From Nocardioides mangrovicus (GTDB lineage: Bacteria; Actinomycetota; Actinomycetes; Propionibacteriales; Nocardioidaceae), in the NCBI RefSeq assembly GCF_003674065.1, contig NZ_RDBE01000010.1, positions 856,528 to 920,527 on the forward strand: DNA of 64,000 bases. Reading direction: 5' to 3'. Positions 1 to 8,514 of this stretch are shown in pieces; position 1 is the stretch's first letter, and the number at the start of each line of letters is the position of its first letter. The position numbers and the translations under genes were made by a program. Under the pieces are notes generated by a model. The model was not told the DNA's origin, ran no database searches, and worked only from the letters and a program-made list of their open reading frames with translations.

Positions 1-553
1 CGACCAGGACGACGATCGAGACCAGGTTGTTCGCGATCGGGGCCCACATCATCGGCCCGAACCGGTGGCGGGCGTTGAGCACCTGGCCCACCAGCACGAA
101 CATGCCGTAGAAGAAGACCTGCGGCAGGCAGTAGCGGGCGAAGGCGACCACGGACTCGCGCTGGGCGGCCAGCTCGTGGGCGTTGTAGGCGGAGTCGAGG
201 AACAGCCGCATCAGCCAGGGCGCGCCGATGACCAGCACGGCTGTGACGCCGGCCAGGAACAGCGCGGCCAGCGTGATGACGCGACTGGTGTAGGCCTCGC
301 CGCCGTCGGGGTCCTGTCGCATCGCCCGCACCAGCTGCGGGACGAGCACGGCGTTGAAGACGCCGCCCGCCAGCAGGATGTAGAGCATGTTGGGCACGGT
401 GTTCGCGATCGTGAACACGTCGGCGTGCAGCTGGACGCCGAGCGCAGCGGCCAACAGCGAGCCGCGCGCGAATCCGGTGATCCGCGAAACCACCGTGCCC
501 GCGGCCATGACGGCGCTGGAGCCGAGGACCGAGCGGCTGGCCGCCTCGCTCAC
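1..553 (-). CDS. murJ: Lipid II flippase MurJ/MviN, N-terminal part (cut by window edge)
   Basis: This is the amino-terminal 184 codons of a polytopic membrane protein, read leftward off the window edge. The segment has the MurJ/MviN hallmarks: an early SRITGFARG motif, NTVPNMLYILLAGGVFNAV in the second helix, and a later FYGMFVLVGQVLNARHRFGP stretch. MurJ translocates lipid II across the cytoplasmic membrane for peptidoglycan synthesis. The GTG start overlaps the stop of the upstream DUF6049 gene in a GTGA, so the two are probably translationally coupled. The same gene pair lies next to the CCA transferase in mycobacteria (Rv3909-Rv3910, from memory). The rest of the gene is outside the window. 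Confidence 0.93.
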   Translation of the reverse strand, partial: MSEAASRSVLGSSAVMAAGTVVSRITGFARGSLLAAALGVQLHADVFTIANTVPNMLYILLAGGVFNAVLVPQLVRAMRQDPDGGEAYTSRVITLAALFLAGVTAVLVIGAPWLMRLFLDSAYNAHELAAQRESVVAFARYCLPQVFFYGMFVLVGQVLNARHRFGPMMWAPIANNLVSIVVLV

Positions 554-2646
554 GGGGCGGGCTCGCGGCGCAGTCCGCGCCGGACGGCGCGGCGCGCGAT
601 GGTGAAGGCGAGCAGCGCGAAGGCGCCGGCCATGATGCCCCACACCAGGGAGCTGACCCGGCTGTTGCGGATGCTGAAGCGGAACGGGGTGCCGACGGCG
701 TGGCCGTTGCTGGTCTCGGGGGTGAGCACGACCGTCCGCACCCGGCTGGCGCCGGCGGTGACGCGCAGCCGCACGGTGGTGCGCTGACCGGCGGGCAGCA
801 CGGCGGCGGTGGGCGTGGTGATGTGCAGGTCGCCGCTGGTCCGCGCGCGCAACCCGACCTTGACCGGTCGGCTCAGGTCGTTGACCAGGGTCACCGTGAA
901 CCGGCCGGTGCCCCCGGACATCGTCACCAGCGAGAAGCCCTCGACGTGGATGCCCGCCAGCCGGTCGCGCACCGACGTCGCCAAGGAGCGGGTGCTGCGC
1001 AGCGAGGTCTCCCGGTGGGCGCGGGCGTGGAACGACGCGCCCTCCAGCGCCACCTTGGTGAACTGGTCGACCACCGAGCCGGGGTCGACCAGGGCGTCGG
1101 CGTAGATCTCGGCGTCGCGGCGCACGTCGGAGACGGCGTCGATCTGGGCCGCGGAGAGCTGCAGGTCGGCCAGCGTCGAGGGGTAGGCCACCGAGGTGAC
1201 GGTCGGGGCGTCGGCGGGCACGGTGTCGGCGCCCAGCCGCACCAGGCGCAGCCACGGCACGCGCAGGCCGGCGAAGAAGCCAGAGGTGCTCCAGTCCGGG
1301 CCCGGGTTCCAGCCCGCCGGCAGCTCCACGACCAGGGGGTCCTGGGTGCCGGTGCGGTGCAGCGAGGCCTCGGCCAGGATGCGCTGGCGCATGGCCAGGG
1401 CCCAGGTGGCCGGTGTCGGCGACGGCCCGCCCTGGGCGGTGGCGGTGCTGGTGGTCACCAGCGGCTGCCCGCTGCGCGAATGTGAGAGCGAGCCGGAGCC
1501 GGTCACCGCCGTGTCGGACATCAGCAGCACCGTCGAGGGGTCGAGCAGGTCGGAGAACCGCGGCGGTAGCGCCCCCTCCACCGGCGCCGCGGCCGGCGTG
1601 GCGTCGATGTCGTGGCGGGCCAGGGCCTGCTCGGAGAGCGACGCGGCCACCGAGAGCAGCGCCGGGCGGTGCCGGGCGAGGGCGGCGACGTCGGGGTCGC
1701 CGTAGCCCAGCCCCAACACGCTCTGGTGCGAGGCGACGCCGCGGAAGCGGACCAGCCAGGCCTTGGCGCGCGCGACGTCGTCCTGCTCGCTGGTGTCCTT
1801 GCTGTCGCTGTCGGACTGGGCCAGCGTCGCGACGGCGTCGAGCACCGCGGGGTCGAGCAGCATGGTCAACGGGGCGTTGCCGGCACTCTCGGCGAGCCCG
1901 AGGAGCCGCTCGAGCCGGCCGTCGGCGGAGAGCTGCGTGCGCCACCGGTCCGGGTCGCGCAGCTGGCCGGCCTCGTCGGCGTCGCGGGAGACGGCCTGGC
2001 GGAACGGCAGCACCAGCGCGACGGCGGCCCGCGGCTTCTTGCCGTCGACGACCGGCATGAAGGTGCGGGCGCGCCCGGCCACCTCGCGGCCCTCGTCGCT
2101 GGTGCCGAGCGCGTGGACGCCCATGAAGTAGACGCCGGGCTCGTCGGGGATGGTCAGCTCCGCGCGCGGGACGCGCAGGGTGAACGACGTCTGCTGTCCC
2201 GGGGCGAGGTCGCCGACGGCGACGAAGCCGTGCTCGCTGGTCAGCCGCTCGCCGACGTCGGCGTCGGCGTCGGTGGCGGCGGCCGTCGCCAGGTCCTCGG
2301 TCGAGGTGATGGGCGTGGTGGAGTCCCAGGCGTGCACGTTGATGTCGCGCCAGGTCTGCGAGGAGGCGTTGCGGACCGTCCCGACCAGCTCCACCGCGCC
2401 CTTCGTGGGGACCACCCCCGGCGAGAGCGAAATCAGGTCGACGTCGAGCGGTTCGTCGCTGTCGTCGGCCGCGCGGTCGTCGGCGCGCGAGAGCGTGCTG
2501 GTGCGGGGGGTGGGGCTCGACGTGGGGTCGGGGTGGCGCGAGGAGGCGGCCGTCGCGGCCGGGGCGGGCACGCTCACGGCCACGGTGACCAGCACCGCCA
2601 GCAGGGTCAGCAGGCCCCGAAGCCGGCTGCCGGACCCCTCTGCCAC
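550..2646 (-). CDS. DUF6049 family secreted/membrane-anchored protein
   Basis: A 698-residue protein with an N-terminal signal-like hydrophobic stretch (about residues 10-32), a long extracytoplasmic region and one C-terminal membrane helix (about 664-684) followed by an Arg-rich tail. That gives an out/in single-anchor topology. It matches the DUF6049 family, which sits upstream of murJ across Actinobacteria. Its function is not established; the coupling suggests a role in the cell envelope. The start is a GTG only 47 bp from the divergent cca start. In mycobacteria a NUDIX gene (mutT4) lies between these two; it is absent here. The stop overlaps the murJ start by 4 nt. Confidence 0.85.
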   Translation of the reverse strand: MAEGSGSRLRGLLTLLAVLVTVAVSVPAPAATAASSRHPDPTSSPTPRTSTLSRADDRAADDSDEPLDVDLISLSPGVVPTKGAVELVGTVRNASSQTWRDINVHAWDSTTPITSTEDLATAAATDADADVGERLTSEHGFVAVGDLAPGQQTSFTLRVPRAELTIPDEPGVYFMGVHALGTSDEGREVAGRARTFMPVVDGKKPRAAVALVLPFRQAVSRDADEAGQLRDPDRWRTQLSADGRLERLLGLAESAGNAPLTMLLDPAVLDAVATLAQSDSDSKDTSEQDDVARAKAWLVRFRGVASHQSVLGLGYGDPDVAALARHRPALLSVAASLSEQALARHDIDATPAAAPVEGALPPRFSDLLDPSTVLLMSDTAVTGSGSLSHSRSGQPLVTTSTATAQGGPSPTPATWALAMRQRILAEASLHRTGTQDPLVVELPAGWNPGPDWSTSGFFAGLRVPWLRLVRLGADTVPADAPTVTSVAYPSTLADLQLSAAQIDAVSDVRRDAEIYADALVDPGSVVDQFTKVALEGASFHARAHRETSLRSTRSLATSVRDRLAGIHVEGFSLVTMSGGTGRFTVTLVNDLSRPVKVGLRARTSGDLHITTPTAAVLPAGQRTTVRLRVTAGASRVRTVVLTPETSNGHAVGTPFRFSIRNSRVSSLVWGIMAGAFALLAFTIARRAVRRGLRREPAP

Positions 2647-2693
2647 CCAGGGGACTCTAGTGGTGGCCGCTGTTGGCCCTAGGGTTGTGCCCC

Positions 2694-4148
2694 GTGTCCG
2701 AGCCGCCCGTCCTGAACATGGGCGAGGTGCAGGCCCGCGTCGCGCGTGAGCTGGAGCGGATCGGGCCCGTCGTCGACGAGCTGGGCGAGCGCTTCGCCGC
2801 GGCCGGCGAGGAGCTGGCGCTGGTCGGCGGGCCGGTGCGCGATGCGATGCTGGGCCGGCTGCAGCAGGACCTGGACCTGACGACGTCCGCGCGGCCGGAG
2901 ACCACGGAGCGGCTGGTGGCCGGCTGGGCCGACGCGGTCTGGGACATCGGCCGCGCCTACGGCACCATCGGCTGCCGCAAGGGCGACTGGACGGTCGAGA
3001 TCACCACCTACCGCTCCGAGGCCTACGACCCGGACTCGCGCAAGCCCGAGGTGGTCTACGGCGACTCGCTGGCCGGTGACCTGGGCCGGCGCGACTTCAC
3101 CATCAACTCGATGGCGCTGACCCTGCCCGACCGAGGCTTCGAGGACCCCTACGGCGGCATCGTCGACCTCGCCCACCGCACGCTGCGGACCCCCGGGACG
3201 CCGGAGCAGTCGTTCTCCGACGACCCGCTGCGGATGATGCGCGCCGCCCGGTTCTCAGCGCAGCTCGGCTTCGAGGTGGCGCCCGAGGTGCTCGCCGCGA
3301 TGAGCGACATGGCCGAGCGGATCACCATCGTCTCCGCCGAGCGCGTGCGCGATGAGCTGGTGAAGACGGTCATGGCGCCCGACCCGGTGCGCGGGCTGCG
3401 GGTGCTGGTGGAGACCGGGCTGGCCGCCCACGTGCTGCCCGAGCTGCCCGCGCTGGCGCTCGAGCGCGACGAGCACCACCGGCACAAGGACGTCTACGAG
3501 CACACCCTGACCGTGCTGGAGCAGTCCATCGACCTCGAGGACCGGCTCCCGGCTGCAGGCGAGGGGGGCGGCCCCGACTTCGTGGCGCGGTTCGCCGCGC
3601 TGATGCACGACGTCGGCAAGCCGCGCACGCGCCGGTTCCTCGCCGACGGCTCGGTGACCTTCCACCACCACGACGTCGTCGGCGCCAAGCTGACCCGCAA
3701 GCGGATGCAGGCGCTGCGCTTCTCCCGCGACCAGACCGAGGCCGTGGCCACCCTGGTCGAGCTGCACCTGCGCTTCCACGGCTACGGCTCGGGGGAGTGG
3801 ACCGACTCCGCGGTGCGCCGCTACGTGCGCGACGCCGGCCCCCTGCTGCCCTGGCTGCACGTGCTCACCCGGGCCGACTGCACCACGCGCAACCAGCGCA
3901 AGGCCGAGCGGCTGCGCCGCACCTACGACGAGCTCGAGGACCGCATCGAGCGCCTCTCGGAGGAGGAGGAGCTCGCCTCCATCCGCCCCGACCTCGACGG
4001 CAACCAGATCATGCGGCTCCTCGGCCTCGGCCCCGGCCGCGAGGTCGGCGAGGCCTACCGCTACCTCCTCGACCTGCGCCTGGAGGAGGGCCCGCTGGGT
4101 GAGGACGTGGCGGCCGAGCGGTTGCGGGCGTGGTGGGCGGCCCGGTGA
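2694..4148 (+). CDS. cca: CCA tRNA nucleotidyltransferase with HD domain
   Basis: Adds or repairs the 3'-terminal CCA of tRNAs. The class II nucleotidyltransferase head shows LVGGPVRDAMLG (Gly45-Gly46) and the metal-binding DLD at residues 59-61. The RRDFTINSMAL motif and the FSDDPLRMMRAARF brace motif follow. A C-terminal HD phosphohydrolase domain carries MHDVGKPRTRR with His305-Asp306. The length of 484 aa is normal for the actinobacterial family (PcnA/Cca). I chose GTG 2694. An in-frame TTG at 2673 and an ATG at 2718 are alternatives, and no strong Shine-Dalgarno decides between them. It is transcribed divergently from the DUF6049-murJ pair. Confidence 0.95.
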   Translation: MSEPPVLNMGEVQARVARELERIGPVVDELGERFAAAGEELALVGGPVRDAMLGRLQQDLDLTTSARPETTERLVAGWADAVWDIGRAYGTIGCRKGDWTVEITTYRSEAYDPDSRKPEVVYGDSLAGDLGRRDFTINSMALTLPDRGFEDPYGGIVDLAHRTLRTPGTPEQSFSDDPLRMMRAARFSAQLGFEVAPEVLAAMSDMAERITIVSAERVRDELVKTVMAPDPVRGLRVLVETGLAAHVLPELPALALERDEHHRHKDVYEHTLTVLEQSIDLEDRLPAAGEGGGPDFVARFAALMHDVGKPRTRRFLADGSVTFHHHDVVGAKLTRKRMQALRFSRDQTEAVATLVELHLRFHGYGSGEWTDSAVRRYVRDAGPLLPWLHVLTRADCTTRNQRKAERLRRTYDELEDRIERLSEEEELASIRPDLDGNQIMRLLGLGPGREVGEAYRYLLDLRLEEGPLGEDVAAERLRAWWAAR

Positions 4149-4166
4149 GCGTGGTCCGTTGACCAA

Positions 4167-4248
4167 GGCACCATGGTGAACGGACGGTTCCCACGATGTG
4201 CTGACCGTGGGAAGCGACCGTTCACCACGGCACCATGGTGAACGGACG
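4167..4248. repeat. Intergenic hairpin with a duplicated arm
   Basis: A perfect 20-bp direct repeat occurs at 4167-4186 and 4229-4248. Between the copies lies a long hairpin. The outer arms TGGTGAACGG (4174-4183) and CCGTTCACCA (4218-4227) enclose the inner arms TTCCCACG (4188-4195) and CGTGGGAA (4206-4213). The second repeat copy carries another TGGTGAACGG (4236-4245) that can pair with the same 4218-4227 arm, giving two mutually exclusive folds. The element lies between cca (ends 4148) and recQ (starts 4310). It could be a bidirectional terminator, an attenuator or a REP-like element. Confidence 0.75.
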
Positions 4249-4309
4249 TCCGCGGCCGGGCCTGTGGACGACGGCCCCCACCGTCGGTGACGCCTGTTAG
4301 ACAGGACGC

Positions 4310-6394
4310 ATGACCGCCGCCGCCGACGAGCGCACCGCCACCCGGGCCGACGCCGAGCACCACCTGCGCGCCCTGGTGGGCCGCGAGGACGCCGTGCTTC
4401 GCGAGGACCAGTGGACCGCGATCGAGGCGCTCGCCGTCGACCGGCGTCGCGCGCTGGTCGTGCAGCGCACCGGCTGGGGCAAGTCCGCGGTCTACTTCGT
4501 GGCCACGCTGCTGCTGCGTGCCCAGGGGGCGGGTCCGACGGTCATCGTCAGCCCGCTGCTGGCGCTCATGCGCAACCAGATCGCCGCGGCCGAGCGGGCG
4601 GGCATCCGCGCGGTGACGGTGAACTCCACCAACGTCGAGGACTGGGAGCAGGTGCACACCGCCATCGCCGCCGGCGAGGTCGACGTCCTCCTGGTCAGCC
4701 CGGAGCGGTTGAACAACCCCGGTTTCCGCGACGAGGTGCTGCCGCGGCTGGCCGAGACCTGCGGCCTGCTCGTGGTCGACGAGGCGCACTGCATCTCCGA
4801 CTGGGGTCACGACTTCCGCCCCGACTACCGGCGGATCCGCACGTTGCTCCAGGACCTCCGCGCGGGGATCCCGGTGCTCGCCACCACGGCGACGGCCAAC
4901 GCCCGGGTCACCGACGATGTCGCCGAGCAGCTGGGGGCCGACGTTCTCGTGCTGCGCGGCTCGCTGGACCGCGAGTCGCTGCGGCTGGCCGTCGTCGCCC
5001 TCCGCACGCCCGAGCAGCGGCTGGCCTGGCTGGCCGACCACCTCGCCGAGCAGCCCGGCTCGGGCATCGTCTACTGCCTCACGGTCGCGGCCACCCAGGA
5101 GGTGGCCGACTACCTGCGCTCGCGGGGCCTCGACGTCGCGGCGTACTCCGGGCGCACCGAACCCGCCGAGCGGCACGACCTCGAGCAGCGGCTGGCCGCC
5201 GGCGAGGTCAAGGCGCTCGTGGCCACCAGCGCGTTGGGCATGGGCTTCGACGCGACGCTCGGGTTCGTGGTCAACCTCGGTGCTCCGCAGTCGCCGGTGG
5301 CCTACTACCAGCAGGTCGGCCGCGCCGGTCGCGGCACGCCGGACGCCGCGGTCGTGCTGCTGCCGCAGATCGAGGACAAGGACATCTGGGCCTACTTCGC
5401 CTCGCTCTCCTTCCCCCGCGAGGAGCTCGTGCGGCAGACGCTCGACGTCCTCGCCGAGCACGGCACGCTCTCCACCGCGGCGCTGGAGACGTACGTCGAG
5501 CTGGGCCGCACCCGGCTCGAGCAGATGCTGAAGGTGCTCGACGTCGACGGCGCGGTGCGGCGCGTCCGCGGCGGCTGGGAGGCCACCGGTCAGTCGTGGA
5601 GCTACGACGCCGAGCGCTACGCCCGCGTCACCGCCGCCCGCGAGCGCGAGCAGCAGGCGATGCTCGACTACCTCACCACCGACGTCTGCCGCATGCGCTA
5701 CCTGCGCGAGCAGCTGGACGATCCCGAGGCGACGGACTGCGGCCGCTGCGACGTCTGCGGCGGCTTCGACGTCGTCACCGCGGTGTCCGAGGACGCCGTC
5801 GCCGAGGCGGGTGCTCGACTCGCCCGACCGGGCGTCGTCGTCGAGCCGCGCAAGCTGTGGCCCACCGGGCTGGCCAACCTGGGCGTCGACCTGCGCGGCA
5901 AGGTGGCTGCGGCCTCGGAGGGCCGGGCGGTCGCCCGGCTCACCGACCTCGGCCACGGCCAGGCGCTGCGCGACCTCTTTCGCGCCGGGGTCGAGGACGG
6001 TCCGGTGCCCGACCGGCTGGTCCGGGCGGTCCTCGAGGTCGTCAACGACTGGCGTCCGCACGTCGACGGCATCGCCCAGGTCGAGTCCGCCACCCGCCCG
6101 CAGCTGGTCGGGTCGCTGGCCGAGGGTCTCTCGCGCTACCTCAAGAAGCCGCTGGTGGCCACGTGGCAGATCGTCGACCCCGACGTCCCCCCGGGCGCCG
6201 GGGCGGCGAACTCCGCCCAGCGAGTCGCGGCGGTCCGGCGCCGGGCCCGGCTGGTCGGTGACGTGCCCGCCGCCCCTGTGCTGCTGGTCGACGACCAGCT
6301 CGTCACCGGCTGGACCCTCACCCTGGCCGCCCAGGGTTTGCGCGAGGCCGGCGCCACCGACGTCCTGCCGCTGGTGCTCGCCGTCGCCGGCTGA
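4310..6394 (+). CDS. recQ: RecQ-type DNA helicase with C-terminal phosphoribosyltransferase-like domain
   Basis: An ATP-dependent 3'-5' DNA helicase of the RecQ family. The Walker A-like motif is GWGKS (55-59) and the Walker B/DEAH box is VDEAHCISDWGHDFRP (from about 156). Motif VI is QQVGRAGRG. The RecQ zinc module uses Cys460, Cys477, Cys480 and Cys483. Beyond it the protein does not end in a standard HRDC domain. A roughly 180-residue tail ends in VLLVDDQLVTGWT (657-669), the PRPP-binding signature of type I phosphoribosyltransferases (ComF-like). Helicase-PRTase fusions of this kind are known in actinobacteria (from memory), but the role of the tail is unclear. The start is ATG 4310; no strong SD was seen. 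Confidence 0.92.
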   Translation: MTAAADERTATRADAEHHLRALVGREDAVLREDQWTAIEALAVDRRRALVVQRTGWGKSAVYFVATLLLRAQGAGPTVIVSPLLALMRNQIAAAERAGIRAVTVNSTNVEDWEQVHTAIAAGEVDVLLVSPERLNNPGFRDEVLPRLAETCGLLVVDEAHCISDWGHDFRPDYRRIRTLLQDLRAGIPVLATTATANARVTDDVAEQLGADVLVLRGSLDRESLRLAVVALRTPEQRLAWLADHLAEQPGSGIVYCLTVAATQEVADYLRSRGLDVAAYSGRTEPAERHDLEQRLAAGEVKALVATSALGMGFDATLGFVVNLGAPQSPVAYYQQVGRAGRGTPDAAVVLLPQIEDKDIWAYFASLSFPREELVRQTLDVLAEHGTLSTAALETYVELGRTRLEQMLKVLDVDGAVRRVRGGWEATGQSWSYDAERYARVTAAREREQQAMLDYLTTDVCRMRYLREQLDDPEATDCGRCDVCGGFDVVTAVSEDAVAEAGARLARPGVVVEPRKLWPTGLANLGVDLRGKVAAASEGRAVARLTDLGHGQALRDLFRAGVEDGPVPDRLVRAVLEVVNDWRPHVDGIAQVESATRPQLVGSLAEGLSRYLKKPLVATWQIVDPDVPPGAGAANSAQRVAAVRRRARLVGDVPAAPVLLVDDQLVTGWTLTLAAQGLREAGATDVLPLVLAVAG

Positions 6395-6418
6395 GGGTCG
6401 CGGCCCGCGCCGACCCCG

Positions 6419-6464
6419 GACGTCATACGAAGGGGTCTCCCCGGCGACCGGTCCGTATGACGTC
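6419..6464. repeat. Palindrome with 11-bp arms and nested hairpin
   Basis: GACGTCATACG (6419-6429) and CGTATGACGTC (6454-6464) are perfect inverted repeats separated by 24 nt. The loop itself contains GGGG-TCT-CCCC. The element sits 25 bp after the recQ stop and 22 bp before the next ATG, on the same strand, so it may be a terminator or a repressor-type operator. No T-tract follows it. Confidence 0.7.
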
Positions 6465-6486
6465 TCGAGCACCTAGAGTCCGGACC

Positions 6487-7359
6487 ATGCGCTTCGGGCT
6501 GTGCATCCTCACCGACCTGCCGTGGGAGGAGACCGAGCCTCGCTGGCGGGCGGCGGAGGAGCTGGGGTTCGACCACGCCTGGACCTACGACCACCTGGTG
6601 TGGGGCGGGTTGCCCGAGTCGCCGTGGCGAGGCGCGATGCCGACGCTGACCGCGGCCGCCATGGTGACCGGGCGGATCGGGCTGGGCACGTTCGTCACCT
6701 CACCGAACTTCCGGCACCCGGTGGCCTTCCACCGCGAGGTCGAGGCGATCGACGAGATCTCGCGGGGTCGGTTCCTGCTGGCGCTCGGCGCGGGTGGCGA
6801 CCGCGACCGAACCATCACCGGCGGCCCGCCGCTGAGTCCGAAGGAGCGGGTGGACCGGCTGCAGGAGTTCACCGACCTCACCGTCCGGCTGCGCACCGAG
6901 GACCACGTCAGCAGCCAGGGTCGGTGGTTCAGCGCCGACGACGCCCGCACGCTGCCGCGGCTGACCAGGGTCCCGCTGCTCCTGGCCGGCAACGGCCCGC
7001 GCTCGGTGCGCTACGCCGCCCGCGTCGGCGAGGGCTGGGTGACCACCGGCCTTCCCGCCGACAGCATCGAGGAGTGGTTCGCCGGGCTGGCCCGCAACGT
7101 CAGCGTCCTCGACGACGCGCTGAGCGAGGCCGGGCGCGAGCCGACGGACTTCGGTCGCTACCTGAGCCTGGACTCCTCGCCGCGCTACTCCCTCGAGAGC
7201 GCAGATCTGTTCGCCGAGCTCGTGGGCCGCTCGGCCGAGCTGGGCTTCACCGACCTGATCGTGCACTGGCCCCGGCCGCAGCCGCCGTACGCCGGGAGCG
7301 AGGACGTGCTGCACGAGGTGGCCGAGCTGCTGCCGCGGCTGCGCGGCGGCGGTGTGTGA
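6487..7359 (+). CDS. LLM-class flavin/F420-dependent oxidoreductase
   Basis: A 290-residue protein of the bacterial luciferase-like (LLM) TIM-barrel family, which uses FMN or coenzyme F420. Evidence is the N-terminal MRFGLCILTDLPWEETE strand, the AAEELGFDHAWTYDHL motif, IGLGTFVTSPNFRHPV, and ISRGRFLLALGAGG near the middle. These match the F420-dependent subgroup common in Actinobacteria. The substrate cannot be told from the sequence. I chose ATG 6487; a longer frame exists upstream but would run through the palindrome. It is convergent with the downstream membrane-protein gene, with a terminator between them. Confidence 0.88.
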   Translation: MRFGLCILTDLPWEETEPRWRAAEELGFDHAWTYDHLVWGGLPESPWRGAMPTLTAAAMVTGRIGLGTFVTSPNFRHPVAFHREVEAIDEISRGRFLLALGAGGDRDRTITGGPPLSPKERVDRLQEFTDLTVRLRTEDHVSSQGRWFSADDARTLPRLTRVPLLLAGNGPRSVRYAARVGEGWVTTGLPADSIEEWFAGLARNVSVLDDALSEAGREPTDFGRYLSLDSSPRYSLESADLFAELVGRSAELGFTDLIVHWPRPQPPYAGSEDVLHEVAELLPRLRGGGV

Positions 7360-7427
7360 GACCGGGTCGGCCGGCCTCAGATGTGCGGTTTGACGTACCG
7401 CTGCCCGGGCGCCACCGACACGACGAA

Positions 7428-7454
7428 GGCCCCCGACCGCGACGGTCGAGGGCC
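7428..7454 (-). terminator. Stem-loop terminator between convergent genes
   Basis: A 12-bp stem with one mismatch and a CGA loop lies in the 112-bp gap between two convergent genes. It probably ends transcription from both sides, chiefly the leftward membrane-protein gene. No T-run follows, as is common in GC-rich actinobacteria. Confidence 0.65.
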
Positions 7455-7471
7455 CTCGTGGAGCAGATCGA

Positions 7472-8320
7472 TCAGTTCGGCGCCGGGCTGACCGGCTGGC
7501 CGTTGAGCCGCCGGAAGGTGTAGGCCGCGGCGATGACGACGATCGGGGCGGTCACCAGCAGTCCGACCAGGCACACGATCGCGCCGACGGCGAACGCGAT
7601 GATGGCCAGGATGTAGAACAGCAGCGTCTCGCCGAGGTGTGAGGTCGTGAACTTGATGCTGGCTCGGATCGCGTCCATCGGTGCCAGGTTCTGGTCGACG
7701 ACGTAGAACATCGTCCAGTTCAGCAGGAACCCGGCGACGATGCCCGGCAGGTAGCACAGCACGAAGCCGATGGCGGTGATGACGGAGACGAGCAGGGCGG
7801 CCACGATCACGTTCGGCTTGGTGAACCAGGCGAACACCTCGCCGACCGTGGCCGGCTTGCCGTCGGCGACGTTCAGGCCGTCCTTGATCACACCGGCGCC
7901 GAGGGCCTGGGTGATCAGGCTGACGATGAAGCCGCCGATGCCGCTGCCGAGCAATGAGACGAAGAGGCCAGGTCCGCACTGGGTCTGCACCGACTGACGG
8001 AACACGGTCTGGGTGCACGAGTGCGTACCCAGCAGCGTCGAGCGCAGCAGGATCTGGATGATCACCTCCAAGACCACGACGACCACGAAGACGACCAGGA
8101 TCGGCACCAGCATCTCGCCGGGGCTGTTCTTGAACTTGCGCCAGGCGTAGCCGAAGGCGTTGGTGGCCTGGTACGGCCCCTCCTCGGCGCCCTGCCCGTA
8201 GCCGGTACCCGCCGGCGGCGGCGCGGAGCCGTACGGCGACCCGGCCGGCGGCGGCGGGGGCGGGGGCGTCGATCCCTGGCCGGGGTCACGAGGCGGAGGC
8301 GGTGGGACGGAGTCGCTCAT
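7472..8320 (-). CDS. Integral membrane protein with proline-rich N-terminus
   Basis: A 282-residue protein. Residues 1-48 are rich in Pro, Gly and Ser (a long poly-Pro stretch) and are probably cytoplasmic. About six hydrophobic segments follow, beginning with a strong helix near residues 68-92. An extracytoplasmic loop carries two Cys about 16 residues apart. The C-terminal half has alternating helices and short Gly-rich turns, as in DUF975/GPDPase-membrane-domain-like proteins; I do not assign a family. The start ATG lies 17 bp beyond the terminator that ends the padR-ino1 unit, so it is likely a separate transcript. Confidence 0.8.
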   Translation of the reverse strand: MSDSVPPPPPRDPGQGSTPPPPPPPAGSPYGSAPPPAGTGYGQGAEEGPYQATNAFGYAWRKFKNSPGEMLVPILVVFVVVVVLEVIIQILLRSTLLGTHSCTQTVFRQSVQTQCGPGLFVSLLGSGIGGFIVSLITQALGAGVIKDGLNVADGKPATVGEVFAWFTKPNVIVAALLVSVITAIGFVLCYLPGIVAGFLLNWTMFYVVDQNLAPMDAIRASIKFTTSHLGETLLFYILAIIAFAVGAIVCLVGLLVTAPIVVIAAAYTFRRLNGQPVSPAPN

Positions 8321-8337
8321 GGAGCGAAGAGTAGAGA

Positions 8338-8375
8338 AAACCGCCCGCCGTGCCTATGGACACGTCGGGCGGTTT
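8338..8375 (-). terminator. Intrinsic terminator of the padR-ino1 unit
   Basis: A 15-pair stem with one mismatch and an 8-nt loop, followed on the minus strand by TTTTCTCT. This is the clearest rho-independent terminator in the window. It ends leftward transcription from ino1 and insulates the membrane-protein gene that starts at 8320. Confidence 0.82.
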
Positions 8376-8396
8376 CTCAGGTGATTCTCAGCAGCT

Positions 8397-8514
8397 TCAG
8401 CGCTCGACCGTGCTTGGTTTCGGCTCGCCGTTCCGGCTTCGTCGCTCAGCCGGAGGCTCGCTCAACCTTCGGGCATGTCGGTCCAGCGCTGCGTTCCTCA
8501 GCGCTCGACCGTGC
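8397..8514. repeat. 17-bp duplication of the ino1 tail around a GGTTGAG...CGAAACC-type element
   Basis: The 17 bases that contain the ino1 stop codon (8498-8514) recur exactly at 8397-8413. Read on the minus strand, the DNA between them starts with GGTTGAGCGAGC, ends with CGAGCCGAAACC and contains small hairpins. I recall similar GGTTGAG...CGAAACC intergenic repeats as common in Nocardioides genomes; that recollection was not checked. The arrangement suggests insertion of a repeat with duplication of target DNA. Confidence 0.55.

Noticed and set aside
4061-6472. An 803-codon open frame on the minus strand opposite recQ
   Set aside because: It is Arg/Gly/His/Val-rich, has no motif, and mirrors the GC-rich third positions of recQ, whose helicase motifs are unmistakable.
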